Under the pieces are notes generated by a model. That model saw only the letters and a program-made list of their open reading frames with translations, did not search any database and was not told where the DNA came from. Below are positions 17,063 through 25,832 of a DNA stretch of 64,000 nucleotides, in pieces; the stretch's first letter is position 1, and the number at the start of each line of letters is the position of its first letter. The DNA is from JALFST01 sp022779285 (GTDB lineage Bacteria; Bacillota; Clostridia; Tissierellales; Peptoniphilaceae). The translations under genes and the position numbers were made by a program. The stretch lies in assembly GCA_050313895.1 (NCBI GenBank), contig JBNPMI010000008.1. One strand, 5' to 3'.

Positions 17063-18421
17063 TCAATTCCGGAAGGAATGAAGCGGCGCCGGTATGAATC
17101 CGCCGCGAGCTATCAGACGATCGGCACAGCCCTTATGTACGGGCATGACGGGTGCGTAGCCCAGAAGTCCTCCGAATCGGGCAATCTCACCGGCTTTTTT
17201 TCCGATTACGGGAATGACGCGTACCGCCGTCGTTTTTTGATTGATCATACCGATGGCGGCTTCATCGGCGATGATGCCGGAAATTGTGGAGGCGGGAGTA
17301 TCGCCGGGGATGGCAATCATATCCAAGCCAACGGAGCAAACAGAGGTCATCGCTTCCAATTTATCAAAGGTGATGTGGCCGTCACGAGCCGATTCGATCA
17401 TGCCCTCATCTTCGCTGACAGGAATAAAGGCGCCGGAAAGTCCTCCGACGTAGGACGAGGCCATCAAGCCTCCTTTTTTCACCGAATCATTGAGCATGGC
17501 AAGAGCGGCGGTTGTACCGTGCATGCCTGCATGGTCCAGACCGATTTCTTCGAGGATGCGCGCTACGCTGTCGCCGATTGCCGGCGTAGGTGCCAGTGAA
17601 AGATCCACGGTGCCGAAAGGAAGTCCCAGCCTTTTGGCAACCTCCATGCCGATCAGCTCTCCCAGACGCGTGATGCGAAATGCCGTCAGTTTGATTTCCT
17701 CGGCTACCTCTTGCAGGGGAGCGTCCGGAATCTGCTCCAGGGCGTGCTTGACAACGCCGGGGCCGCTGACGCCGACACGGATCACGGCATCTCCTTGACT
17801 GGGACCATGGAAGGCTCCCGCCATAAAGGGATTGTCCTCGACAGCATTGCAGAAAATCACAAGCTTTGCACATCCGAGAGAGTCGTTTTCTTTGGTATTT
17901 TCGGCAGTTTTACGAATCAGATGTCCCAGCCTTGCCGCGGCATCCATATTGATACCCGTTTTTGTAGATCCTATATTGACAGAGCAGCAGACAAGATCCG
18001 TCCGGGAGAGCACATCCGGGAGAGAATCCATCATCGCCAGATCCGCAGTGGTAGCCTGCTGCTGTACCAGGGCGGAAAACCCGCCGATAAAATCCACGCC
18101 GACTTCTTTGGCGGCGGCATCCAGAGCTTCGGCATACAGAAGAAAATGCTCCGTATCGGCAGAGGAAGCTGCTATTAAGGAGACCGGCGTAACGGCAATC
18201 CGCTTATTGACGATCGTGACGCCATATTTCTGACCGACGGCATCTGCTGCGGCGACAAGATCCTTCGACAAGCGAACAATTTTATCGTGGATTTTCTGAC
18301 AAGCGATCCGTGGATCGGAGTCCGCACAATCAAACAGAGAAATACCCATCGTTACCGTGCGGATATCCAGTTTTTCCTGATTCAGCATATGCAGAGTATT
18401 GAGGATGAGGCGTTTATCCAT
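17063..18421 (-). CDS. UPF0210 (DUF711, PFL-family) protein
   Basis: 452-residue protein of the UPF0210 family, whose function is not established. The ATG at 18421 (M-D-K-R-L-I-L-N-T-L) gives the family's usual length of about 450; the longer frame would overlap the ACT gene by 100 bases. Family blocks are seen in N-E-E/Q-x-L-D-I-R-T-V-T-M-G-I-S-L, D-L-S-L-A-P-T-P and G-L-S-G-A-F-I-P-V-S-E-D. It overlaps the ACT-domain gene upstream by eight bases, a pairing that is conserved across Firmicutes, which suggests ligand sensing by the ACT protein. Confidence 0.93.
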   Translation of the reverse strand: MDKRLILNTLHMLNQEKLDIRTVTMGISLFDCADSDPRIACQKIHDKIVRLSKDLVAAADAVGQKYGVTIVNKRIAVTPVSLIAASSADTEHFLLYAEALDAAAKEVGVDFIGGFSALVQQQATTADLAMMDSLPDVLSRTDLVCCSVNIGSTKTGINMDAAARLGHLIRKTAENTKENDSLGCAKLVIFCNAVEDNPFMAGAFHGPSQGDAVIRVGVSGPGVVKHALEQIPDAPLQEVAEEIKLTAFRITRLGELIGMEVAKRLGLPFGTVDLSLAPTPAIGDSVARILEEIGLDHAGMHGTTAALAMLNDSVKKGGLMASSYVGGLSGAFIPVSEDEGMIESARDGHITFDKLEAMTSVCSVGLDMIAIPGDTPASTISGIIADEAAIGMINQKTTAVRVIPVIGKKAGEIARFGGLLGYAPVMPVHKGCADRLIARGGFIPAPLHSFRN

Positions 18422-18698
18422 TCTCGCGCTCCAATCGGTGCATGCTGCGGAAAAGATCCTCATGCTGCATACGGACGCTGAGTCCGTTTTCCTCGCCCCA
18501 TTTTGAAAAATCCTCGGCAACCTTCCCGAAGGGGGCGTTCATTTGCGAGATATCCACGATGAGTATCATCACAAAATAATCGTTGAGAATATCCTGTGTG
18601 ATTTCCAATATATTGATGGAATGCCCGGCAATTCGCGTTGCAACCTGTGCAACAATGCCGGTGCGGTCCATACCGACCACGGTAATGACAGCCTTCAT
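18414..18698 (-). CDS. ACT domain protein, UPF0237 family
   Basis: Small stand-alone ACT domain protein, 94 residues from the ATG at 18698 (M-K-A-V-I-T-V-V-G-M-D-R-T-G-I-V-A), where GGAGG lies five bases upstream. A second ATG at 18713 overlaps the murF stop (ATGA) and would add five residues. ACT domains of this GcvR-like class bind small ligands, often amino acids. The tight fusion-like coupling with the UPF0210 gene suggests that it regulates that protein. Precise ligand unknown. Confidence 0.9.
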   Translation of the reverse strand: MKAVITVVGMDRTGIVAQVATRIAGHSINILEITQDILNDYFVMILIVDISQMNAPFGKVAEDFSKWGEENGLSVRMQHEDLFRSMHRLERENG

Positions 18699-18709
18699 GT
18701 TTCCTCCGC

Positions 18710-20092
18710 TCATCTTGCTGCAAGAGATTGCAGGCTTTCCACAACCTCCTCCAGACGCATGGCACGCGAGCCCTTGATAAAAACAAGCGTACCTTGAACA
18801 ATCAGATATTTTGCCATATCGACCAGATCCTGCTTGCGCTCAAAATGATAGACATGACTTGGATCAAAATGCTCCAGCGCGCCGTCGCGCATGGCACGGG
18901 AGAGGTCGCCGAAAAAGAGCACATCGTCAAAGACCTTGGGATTTATTTTTTCCCCGACCTCTTTGTGGAGCCGCCGTTCATTTTCGCCAAGTTCAAGCAT
19001 ATCGCCGAGAATGGCGATTTTTCTACGATAACCGTTGAGCAGCTCTACGGTACGCATACCCTCTAAAAGCGACTGAGGATTGGATTTATAGACATCGACA
19101 AAGATGTCAAAGCCGTTGAAATGCTCAAGCTGCGCACGCCACTGAGTGGCATCCGCAACCTGCAGTCCGGCACGAATTTCCTCATTCGGCAGACCGTAAT
19201 GCCTGCCGAGAATGACGGCAACGGCAGCGTTGTAGATCTGGTAGGCTCCAAGAAGATTGGTGGTCCAGGATTCTCCGTTGACCAGGAAGGTGGTTCCGCC
19301 GGCATTTGCAGAGACAAGCTGCAGCCGATAGTCTGCTTCCGGAGAGGTTCCGAAGGTGCGCACCTTCGGAAGAATCTCCCGTTCTTCCACTGCTCTGCGC
19401 AGAATTTCATTATCGGAGTTATAGAGAAAAAGCTGGGAAGCATTCATTCCTTCCAGAATTTCCAGCTTCGCTTTCGCGATATTTTCCCGAGTTTTGAGCT
19501 GTTCGAGATGGGCATCACCGACGTTTGTAATGACAGCGACCTCCGGGCGTGCCATCTGGACAAGCTCGGAAATTTCACCAAGACCGCTCATGCCCATTTC
19601 AATGACACCGAATTCGGTATTCTCATCCAAATCGAGGAGGGTGCGGGGCACTCCGATTCCATTATTGAGATTGCCCATGGTTTTTGTGGTGCGATAGCGT
19701 TGCCTGAGTACGGAGCTCACAATGTCCTTGGTGGTGGTTTTTCCGTTGGATCCGGTGATTCCGATGATGTGCACATCCAGCGACTGACGGTAGTTGGCTG
19801 CGGTTTTCTGGAAGGCGCGATACGTGTCGTTTACGAGCAGATAATTTCTGTAAGAAGGGTCGGCAGGAGCGTGGGAGTGATCACAGAAGCTGGCAACCGC
19901 GCCCAATCGAAAAGCCTGATCCATAAATTCATGACCGTCCAGCTTTTCACCGATAATAGGCATATAGATGTCGCCTTGATCCAGTGTACGAGTGTCGATG
20001 GAGACCGATCGAACAGGCAAATCCGCATTTTCCGGGTGATTGAGCGTTGCTTCCGCAAAGCGTGCAATAGATCCGATGGTTTGTTTTTTCAT
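18710..20092 (-). CDS. murF: UDP-MurNAc-tripeptide--D-Ala-D-Ala ligase
   Basis: Cytoplasmic Mur ligase that adds D-Ala-D-Ala to the peptidoglycan precursor. 460 residues, the normal length. The ATP-binding loop G-I-T-G-S-N-G-K-T-T-T-K-D lies near residue 110; M-G-N-L-N-N-G-I-G-V-P and the E-M-G-M-S-G block are MurF-typical, and D-V-Y-K-S-N-P follows in the C-terminal domain. Its start overlaps the ddl stop by four bases, so the dipeptide maker and user are coupled. It is the second gene of the six-gene minus-strand operon. Confidence 0.96.
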   Translation of the reverse strand: MKKQTIGSIARFAEATLNHPENADLPVRSVSIDTRTLDQGDIYMPIIGEKLDGHEFMDQAFRLGAVASFCDHSHAPADPSYRNYLLVNDTYRAFQKTAANYRQSLDVHIIGITGSNGKTTTKDIVSSVLRQRYRTTKTMGNLNNGIGVPRTLLDLDENTEFGVIEMGMSGLGEISELVQMARPEVAVITNVGDAHLEQLKTRENIAKAKLEILEGMNASQLFLYNSDNEILRRAVEEREILPKVRTFGTSPEADYRLQLVSANAGGTTFLVNGESWTTNLLGAYQIYNAAVAVILGRHYGLPNEEIRAGLQVADATQWRAQLEHFNGFDIFVDVYKSNPQSLLEGMRTVELLNGYRRKIAILGDMLELGENERRLHKEVGEKINPKVFDDVLFFGDLSRAMRDGALEHFDPSHVYHFERKQDLVDMAKYLIVQGTLVFIKGSRAMRLEEVVESLQSLAAR

Positions 20093-21162
20093 TCATTCCC
20101 CCATGAGGTTTCAATCTGAGCTCGGTTTGTCTGAGAAGCCTGCGCATATTCAATGATGGCATCCAAATAGTCACGGAAGGTCATACCGGTCAGGCTCGTC
20201 CAAAGCTTAGGAGCTAAGGAGGAAGGCGTCATGCCGGGAAATGTATTGATTTCATTGACATAGAATCTTTCATCCTGATCCATAAAGATGTCCACGCGGG
20301 CAAAGCCCTCGCAGCCGAGAGCATGGTAGGCCTTCAGAGCAAGCTGCTGAATCTCCTGATTTTTGGCATCGTTAAGAGGATGCGGAACATTTTCCACAAG
20401 CGTTTTGTCCATGTATTTGGCATCATAATCCAAAAGTGTCCGCGTCGTCGTGTAGCTGCCGGGCAGTGAGGCCCTTGCATCGGCATTGCCGAGCACGCTG
20501 ACCTCAAGCTCCTTGCCTACGATGGCCTTTTCAATGACCACGCGGCGATCGTAGCGAAACGCCTCCTTCAGAGCTTCCTCCAAGGTGCTTTTTTCCGCAC
20601 GGGAAACGCCGACCGAGGAGCCGTTATTCGCCGGCTTCACAAAGCAGGGAAATCCGAGCTCCGTCTCGATGCGCGATGCATAACTGCGATCGCCCGAACG
20701 CCACTCGCTTTCTGTCAGTACGATGAAATCGGCCTCCGGGATGCCTGCTGCGCGAAGAACCTCGTTGGCAAAGCCCTTGTCCATACAAAGTGCACTCGCA
20801 GTTACGCCGTTGCCGACATAGGGAAGATGCAGCACCTGCAAAAAGCCCTGAATCTCACCGTCCTCACCCGTCTGACCGTGAATCACCGGAAATACGAGGA
20901 TTTCGCCCTGTAAAAGTGAAATATAGGAGCAGAAATCACCGATGCTTTGCAGACGATCATGTGCAGTGGTGCGAATCAGATCTTCCGGATTCTCCACGTG
21001 ATCCATGAGTCCGATCGGTACGAACCGGCCCTGTTTATCAATATATACCGCATGAATATAGTACTTCTCATGATCCAGTTCATTGATTACGGTTTTTGCA
21101 CTGCGCAGTGCAATTTCATGCTCCGTGCTTCGTCCGCCGCACAGCACCACGATGTTTTTCAT
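20089..21162 (-). CDS. ddl: D-alanine--D-alanine ligase
   Basis: ATP-grasp ligase joining two D-Ala for peptidoglycan. 357 residues. N-terminal V-L-C-G-G-R-S-T-E-H-E-I with the catalytic Glu, P-V-I-H-G-Q-T-G-E-D-G in the middle, P-C-F-V-K-P-A-N-N-G-S-S-V-G-V, and E-I-N-T-F-P-G-M-T at the end. The tyrosine or phenylalanine that sets D-Ala versus D-lactate choice was not resolved by eye. First gene of the ddl-murF-ACT-UPF0210-ligase-racemase operon; AAAAGGAG precedes the ATG and a TATAAT-like -10 lies at 21205-21210 on the minus strand. Confidence 0.95.
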   Translation of the reverse strand: MKNIVVLCGGRSTEHEIALRSAKTVINELDHEKYYIHAVYIDKQGRFVPIGLMDHVENPEDLIRTTAHDRLQSIGDFCSYISLLQGEILVFPVIHGQTGEDGEIQGFLQVLHLPYVGNGVTASALCMDKGFANEVLRAAGIPEADFIVLTESEWRSGDRSYASRIETELGFPCFVKPANNGSSVGVSRAEKSTLEEALKEAFRYDRRVVIEKAIVGKELEVSVLGNADARASLPGSYTTTRTLLDYDAKYMDKTLVENVPHPLNDAKNQEIQQLALKAYHALGCEGFARVDIFMDQDERFYVNEINTFPGMTPSSLAPKLWTSLTGMTFRDYLDAIIEYAQASQTNRAQIETSWGNE

Positions 21163-21395
21163 TGCCTTCTCCTTTTAATGATGAGATCTTATCAGAATAT
21201 ACCTATTATAGTGTTTTTGCTTTCAAAAATCATTGGGAATGGGACGAAAAAGCATATTTTCTCCGGAATTTTCAGAAACAATCCGCAAATCGGGAGGATC
21301 ACCGCCATGAAGAGCGTCAAAAACGGATGTCGCGGTTTGGAGTGTGATAGAATAGCAACAAATTTCAAAAATAAAATCGTGACAAGGGGGAGTAT

Positions 21396-23327
21396 ATGAG
21401 AGGTACACTTGCTGCAAAAATCATGCAAAAACATCTGCTGGATGGAGAGCTGATCGTCGGAAAAGACGTGATGATGAAGATCGATCAGACGCTTACGCAA
21501 GATTCCACGGGCACGATGGCATATCTTCAGATGAATACATTGGGAGTGGATCGCGTAAAGACGGAGCTGTCGGTAGCGTATATCGATCACAATATGCTTC
21601 AGTCAGGATTTGAGAATGCCGATGATCATGCTTTTATTCGATCCTGTGCGGCGAAATACGGGATTGTTTTTTCGAAGCCGGGCGGAGGCATCTGTCACCA
21701 GGTACATTTGGAGCGCTTCGGAGCTCCGGGAAAAACTCTTTTAGGATCGGATTCGCACACTCCGACGGATGGCGGACTTGGCGCGCTCGCTATCGGCGCA
21801 GGCGGGCTGGATGTGGCTGTGGCAATGGCTAAGGGCTTTTACAGCTTCCGCGTACCGGGCATTTGTGCGGTGCGTCTGACAGGGAGGCTGCAGCCGGGAG
21901 TCAATGCCAAGGATGTCATATTGGAAATTCTGAAACGCATGACCGTCAAGGGCGGTGTCGGGAAAATCATGGAATATACCGGAGAAGGTGTCCTGGAGCT
22001 GAGCGTAACCGATCGGGCTACGATTTGTAATATGGGGGCGGAGCTTGGCGCAACGACATCGATCTTCCCCTCGGATGTCCGCACGGAGGAGTTTCTCCGG
22101 CGTCAGGGAAGAGCAGAGGCGTATCAGCCCCTTAAGGCGGATGAGGATGCGGAGTACGAGGAATTCATCAATGTCGATCTTTCAGAGATTGAGCCCATGA
22201 TAGCCTGCCCGCATTCGCCGGACAATGTTGTGCCCGTTCGAGAAGCGGAGGGCGTGACGATTACGCAGGTGTGTATCGGAAGCTGCACCAACTCCTCTTA
22301 TACGGATATTATGCGTGCGGCGCGAATATTGGACGGAAAGAAGGTAGCGCCCGATGTGGATCTGACGCTTTCGCCGGGTTCCTCCAATATTTTGCGGCTG
22401 ATTTCAGAGAACGGCGCTCTTGCAACTTTTATTCGAGCAGGCGCACGTATTTTGGAATCGGCTTGCGGTCCATGTATCGGAATGGGACAGTCGCCACGGA
22501 GCGGCGGAGTCTCCTTGCGCACCTTTAACCGCAATTTCAAAGGGCGTTCGGGAACCATGGATGCCGGTGTGTATCTTGTGAGCCCGGAGACAGCTGCGGC
22601 TTCCGCGATTCGGGGGCGAATTACGGATCCTCGTACGCTGGAATGGGACGCCTTGATAGAAGAACCGGAGACATATGGAAAAGTAGATCATTATTTTGTA
22701 TTCCCGCCGGAATCCGCTGAGGAGCGCGAGGCGGTATCCGTGATTATGGGGCCGAATATCAAGCCCTTTCCGGTGGCGCAGCCGCCGGAGAGCTTTCTCG
22801 GAGGCCATGTTTTGCTTCGAGCAGGTGATAATGTAACGACCGATGATATTTGTCCCTCCAACGCACGCCTTTTGCCGTTTCGCTCAAATATTCCGTATCT
22901 CTCTCAGTTCGGATTCACAACCCTCATTCCGGATTTCGCGGAAAGAGCCAAGAAACACAATGGCGGATTTATCGTTGCAGGGGAAAACTATGGGCAAGGT
23001 TCAAGTCGTGAGCATGCTGCACTGATTCCGCTGTATCTGGGAGTCAAAGCGGTATTTGCCAAGAGCTTTGCGCGTATCCATCGCTCGAATCTCATCAACA
23101 ACGGCATTCTTCCTTTAGTTTTTTTGAATCCTGCGGATTATGGAAAACTGGCAGAAATGGATAGGGTCACCCTTGCGGATGTACGACACTGCATCGAAAG
23201 CCGAGACGAAATCGCAGCAACCGTAAATGGAGAAAAAATTCTGTTCCGTATGAATTTCACGCCGCGTGAGCGGGAAATTCTCTTAGCGGGCGGTTATCTG
23301 AACTTTGTAAAGTCGTTGAAGGCTTAG
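21396..23327 (+). CDS. Aconitate hydratase
   Basis: 4Fe-4S aconitase (citrate to isocitrate), 643 residues, close in length to the monomeric aconitases found in Clostridia and mitochondria-like enzymes rather than the 890-residue AcnA. Cluster cysteines are seen in I-G-S-C-T-N-S-S and E-S-A-C-G-P-C-I-G-M-G. The swivel domain (about 490-640) carries N-Y-G-Q-G-S-S-R-E-H-A. AAGGGGGAG precedes the ATG. A weak extended -10 TGATAGAAT lies at 21345-21353. It heads a three-gene set with isocitrate dehydrogenase and citrate synthase. Confidence 0.95.
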   Translation: MRGTLAAKIMQKHLLDGELIVGKDVMMKIDQTLTQDSTGTMAYLQMNTLGVDRVKTELSVAYIDHNMLQSGFENADDHAFIRSCAAKYGIVFSKPGGGICHQVHLERFGAPGKTLLGSDSHTPTDGGLGALAIGAGGLDVAVAMAKGFYSFRVPGICAVRLTGRLQPGVNAKDVILEILKRMTVKGGVGKIMEYTGEGVLELSVTDRATICNMGAELGATTSIFPSDVRTEEFLRRQGRAEAYQPLKADEDAEYEEFINVDLSEIEPMIACPHSPDNVVPVREAEGVTITQVCIGSCTNSSYTDIMRAARILDGKKVAPDVDLTLSPGSSNILRLISENGALATFIRAGARILESACGPCIGMGQSPRSGGVSLRTFNRNFKGRSGTMDAGVYLVSPETAAASAIRGRITDPRTLEWDALIEEPETYGKVDHYFVFPPESAEEREAVSVIMGPNIKPFPVAQPPESFLGGHVLLRAGDNVTTDDICPSNARLLPFRSNIPYLSQFGFTTLIPDFAERAKKHNGGFIVAGENYGQGSSREHAALIPLYLGVKAVFAKSFARIHRSNLINNGILPLVFLNPADYGKLAEMDRVTLADVRHCIESRDEIAATVNGEKILFRMNFTPREREILLAGGYLNFVKSLKA

Positions 23328-23338
23328 GAGGAGAGATT

Positions 23339-24403
23339 ATGTCTGAGATCAGAAGACACAAGGTAACAGTGATTCCGGGAGACGGCATCGGGCCGGAGAT
23401 TGTAGGCGTTGTGCGGCGCATCGTGGATGCATCAGGAGCTCCCGTAGAGTGGAAGGAAGCGCAGGCAGGGCTGAATGCTTTTGAAGATGAGGGGGAGCTC
23501 CTGCCTGAAAAAACTCTAAAAAGCATAGAAGAGACGGGACTTTGCCTGAAGGGACCGATCACAACGCCCATCGGCCATGGCTTTCGCAGCATGAATGTGA
23601 CTCTTCGTAAGCATTTCGACCTTTATGCCAATGTGCGCCCCGTGCGATCCATTGAAGGCATTCCTGCTCGCTTTTCCAACGTGGATCTTACAATTTTTCG
23701 GGAAAATACCGAGGATCTGTATGCAGGAGTGGAAGAGAAGATTTCTTCGGATGAAATGCATTCCATCAAAGTCATTACTCGAAGAGCAAGCGAGCGCATT
23801 GCACGGCGTGCATATGAATATGCAAGAGCACAAAAAACGCTTCGTGAAAAAAATGCTTCAGCAAAGCGGACGAGCGTTACGATTGTTACAAAGGCGAACA
23901 TCATGAAGTTGACGGACGGACTTTTTCTGGATGTTTGCCGAGGGGTTGCCGCGGAATATCCGGATATCGAAACCCGCGAGGTTCTGGTGGATGCGATGTG
24001 CATGCAGCTTGTCATCCATCCGGAGCGCTATGATATCCTATTGACGGAAAATCTTTATGGCGACATCCTCTCCGACCTGTGTGCGGGACTTGCGGGCGGC
24101 TTGGGTCTGGTGCCGGGGTCCAACCTTGGAGAAAATGCCGCAATTTATGAAGCGGTGCATGGTTCGGCGCCCGACATCGCGGGTCAGGGCATCGCCAATC
24201 CGACAGCCCTTTTGCAATCAGCCTGCATGATGCTGGAGCATATCGGGGAGGATGTCGCTGCGGAAAAAATACGCAGGGCTCTTTTCTCCGTACTGAAGCA
24301 CGAGGAGCTTCGCACCCCTGATATCGGGGGTACGGGTACCACCGAGCGATTTGAAAAATCCGTTTTGAAGGAGATGGAACATGTTGCAGGAGGGATGGGC
24401 TGA
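23339..24403 (+). CDS. Isocitrate dehydrogenase (NAD-type, IDH/IMDH family)
   Basis: 354-residue enzyme of the isocitrate/isopropylmalate dehydrogenase family. The substrate motif S-M-N-V-T-L-R-K (Ser84, Asn86, Arg90) has the Ser and Asn that read isocitrate rather than isopropylmalate. The N-terminus V-I-P-G-D-G-I-G-P-E and E-N-T-E-D-L-Y-A-G-V-E are standard. Its short form resembles NAD-dependent enzymes; the cofactor is inferred. The location between aconitase and citrate synthase confirms the isocitrate assignment. A GGAGGAGAG site precedes the start and the stop overlaps the citrate synthase ATG (TGATG). Confidence 0.92.
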   Translation: MSEIRRHKVTVIPGDGIGPEIVGVVRRIVDASGAPVEWKEAQAGLNAFEDEGELLPEKTLKSIEETGLCLKGPITTPIGHGFRSMNVTLRKHFDLYANVRPVRSIEGIPARFSNVDLTIFRENTEDLYAGVEEKISSDEMHSIKVITRRASERIARRAYEYARAQKTLREKNASAKRTSVTIVTKANIMKLTDGLFLDVCRGVAAEYPDIETREVLVDAMCMQLVIHPERYDILLTENLYGDILSDLCAGLAGGLGLVPGSNLGENAAIYEAVHGSAPDIAGQGIANPTALLQSACMMLEHIGEDVAAEKIRRALFSVLKHEELRTPDIGGTGTTERFEKSVLKEMEHVAGGMG

Positions 24404-25752
24404 TGAGCAGGGACTTATTTCAGGATAAAAAGCTCTTTCAGCAGCTGTATGAGGTGACAAGGCTGGATCCCTCTCTCTATCCATTGCATTCCATTAAGCA
24501 GGGGTTGCGCAATGAAAATGGCACCGGCGTGCTCGTAGGTCTTACACGAATTGCCGGCGTTTATGGATATGAAATTAAGGATGGTAAAAAAATCCCTGCA
24601 AAGGGCCGGCTCCTCTATCGTGGAATCGACATGGAGACCATTGTTTCCGGAATTCAAAAGGATGGACGTTTCGGCTTTGAAGAAACCACATTTTTGCTGT
24701 TGTTCGGCGTGCTCCCGACCGAGGAACAGCTCCGGGAATTTCAGGACTGTCTCAATGCCTTGGCACCGCTTCCGGAGCATTTTAAGGAAGATGTTTTTTT
24801 CAAAATCCCGAGCAGAAATCTGATGAACAAGCTGCAGCGAGTTCTGCTTACGCTGTACTCCTATGATGAAGCTGCGGATGACATCTCCTTAGCCAACACT
24901 CTCCGCCAGTCCCTGAGCATTATCGCCAAGATGCCGACCATTCTTGCTTATGCATATCGCGCAAAGCTGCATTATTTTGACGGCGAATCACTGATTATTC
25001 ACAATCATCGCCCGGAATATTCCATCGCTGAAAATGTGCTGCACCTGATCCGAGATGACAGCACCTTTGAACGATGGGAAGCGGAGCTTCTGGATCTTTG
25101 TCTGATCGTGCAGGCGGAGCATGGAGGCGGCAATAATTCAACATTTACGACACATGTTGTGAGCTCTACGGGAACGGATACCTACTCTGCACTTTCGGCG
25201 GCGGTGGGGTCTCTGAAAGGTCCCAAGCACGGAGGCGCCAATGCAAAGGTTATGGGTATGATTCGTGATATGAAGCAAAATTGCAATTGGCGCGATCGAG
25301 CATCCTTGCGTGATTATATGCGCAAAATACTCAGAAAAGAAGCGTATGACGGGATGGGATTGATCTATGGCATGGGGCATGCCGTATATACGATTTCGGA
25401 TCCCCGTGCACAGCTTCTCAAAAAGCGCCTTCAAGAGCTTTCTGTCCGGGCACATTGTGAGGATGAGGTTCAGCTTCTGGAGAATATTGAGTCCATCACA
25501 CACGAGCTGATGCATGATGCGCATAGAGAAGCGCCGATTTGTGCCAATGTGGATCTTTACACCGGCTTGCTTTACAGAATGCTGAAGATCCCTGACGATC
25601 TGGCGACACCTCTGTTTGCGCTGGCTCGCATGGGAGGATGGTGTGCCCATCGTTTGGAACAGCTTTCCGACAAAAAAATAATGCGCCCCGCCTATGTCAC
25701 CATAGGGGAGGAGCAGCATTATTTGCCGATAAAGGAACGATCGTTTGAATAA
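24403..25752 (+). CDS. Citrate synthase
   Basis: Type si citrate (or 2-methylcitrate) synthase, 449 residues. It has E-H-G-G-G-N-N-S-T-F with the catalytic His, G-P-K-H-G-G-A-N (second His), and G-M-G-H-A-V-Y-T-I-S-D-P-R with Arg for substrate binding. The N-terminal extension is longer than in the E. coli enzyme, as in several Clostridia. With the two upstream genes it completes acetyl-CoA plus oxaloacetate to 2-oxoglutarate, giving glutamate carbon. No 2-oxoglutarate dehydrogenase is in the window. A terminator follows directly. Confidence 0.93.
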   Translation: MSRDLFQDKKLFQQLYEVTRLDPSLYPLHSIKQGLRNENGTGVLVGLTRIAGVYGYEIKDGKKIPAKGRLLYRGIDMETIVSGIQKDGRFGFEETTFLLLFGVLPTEEQLREFQDCLNALAPLPEHFKEDVFFKIPSRNLMNKLQRVLLTLYSYDEAADDISLANTLRQSLSIIAKMPTILAYAYRAKLHYFDGESLIIHNHRPEYSIAENVLHLIRDDSTFERWEAELLDLCLIVQAEHGGGNNSTFTTHVVSSTGTDTYSALSAAVGSLKGPKHGGANAKVMGMIRDMKQNCNWRDRASLRDYMRKILRKEAYDGMGLIYGMGHAVYTISDPRAQLLKKRLQELSVRAHCEDEVQLLENIESITHELMHDAHREAPICANVDLYTGLLYRMLKIPDDLATPLFALARMGGWCAHRLEQLSDKKIMRPAYVTIGEEQHYLPIKERSFE

Positions 25753-25772
25753 GCGGTCGTTCTGATTTTTTT
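25735..25772 (+). terminator. Terminator of the aconitase-citrate synthase operon
   Basis: GAACGATCG (25735-25743) pairs with CGGTCGTTC (25754-25762) with one G-U pair, followed by TGATTTTTTT. The left arm lies in the last codons of the gene. Confidence 0.85.
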
Positions 25773-25832
25773 GAAAATCATTGGAATTTCAGCACATCCC
25801 GATCCATGCTCTCCGCTCCGGATAAACGCGGT

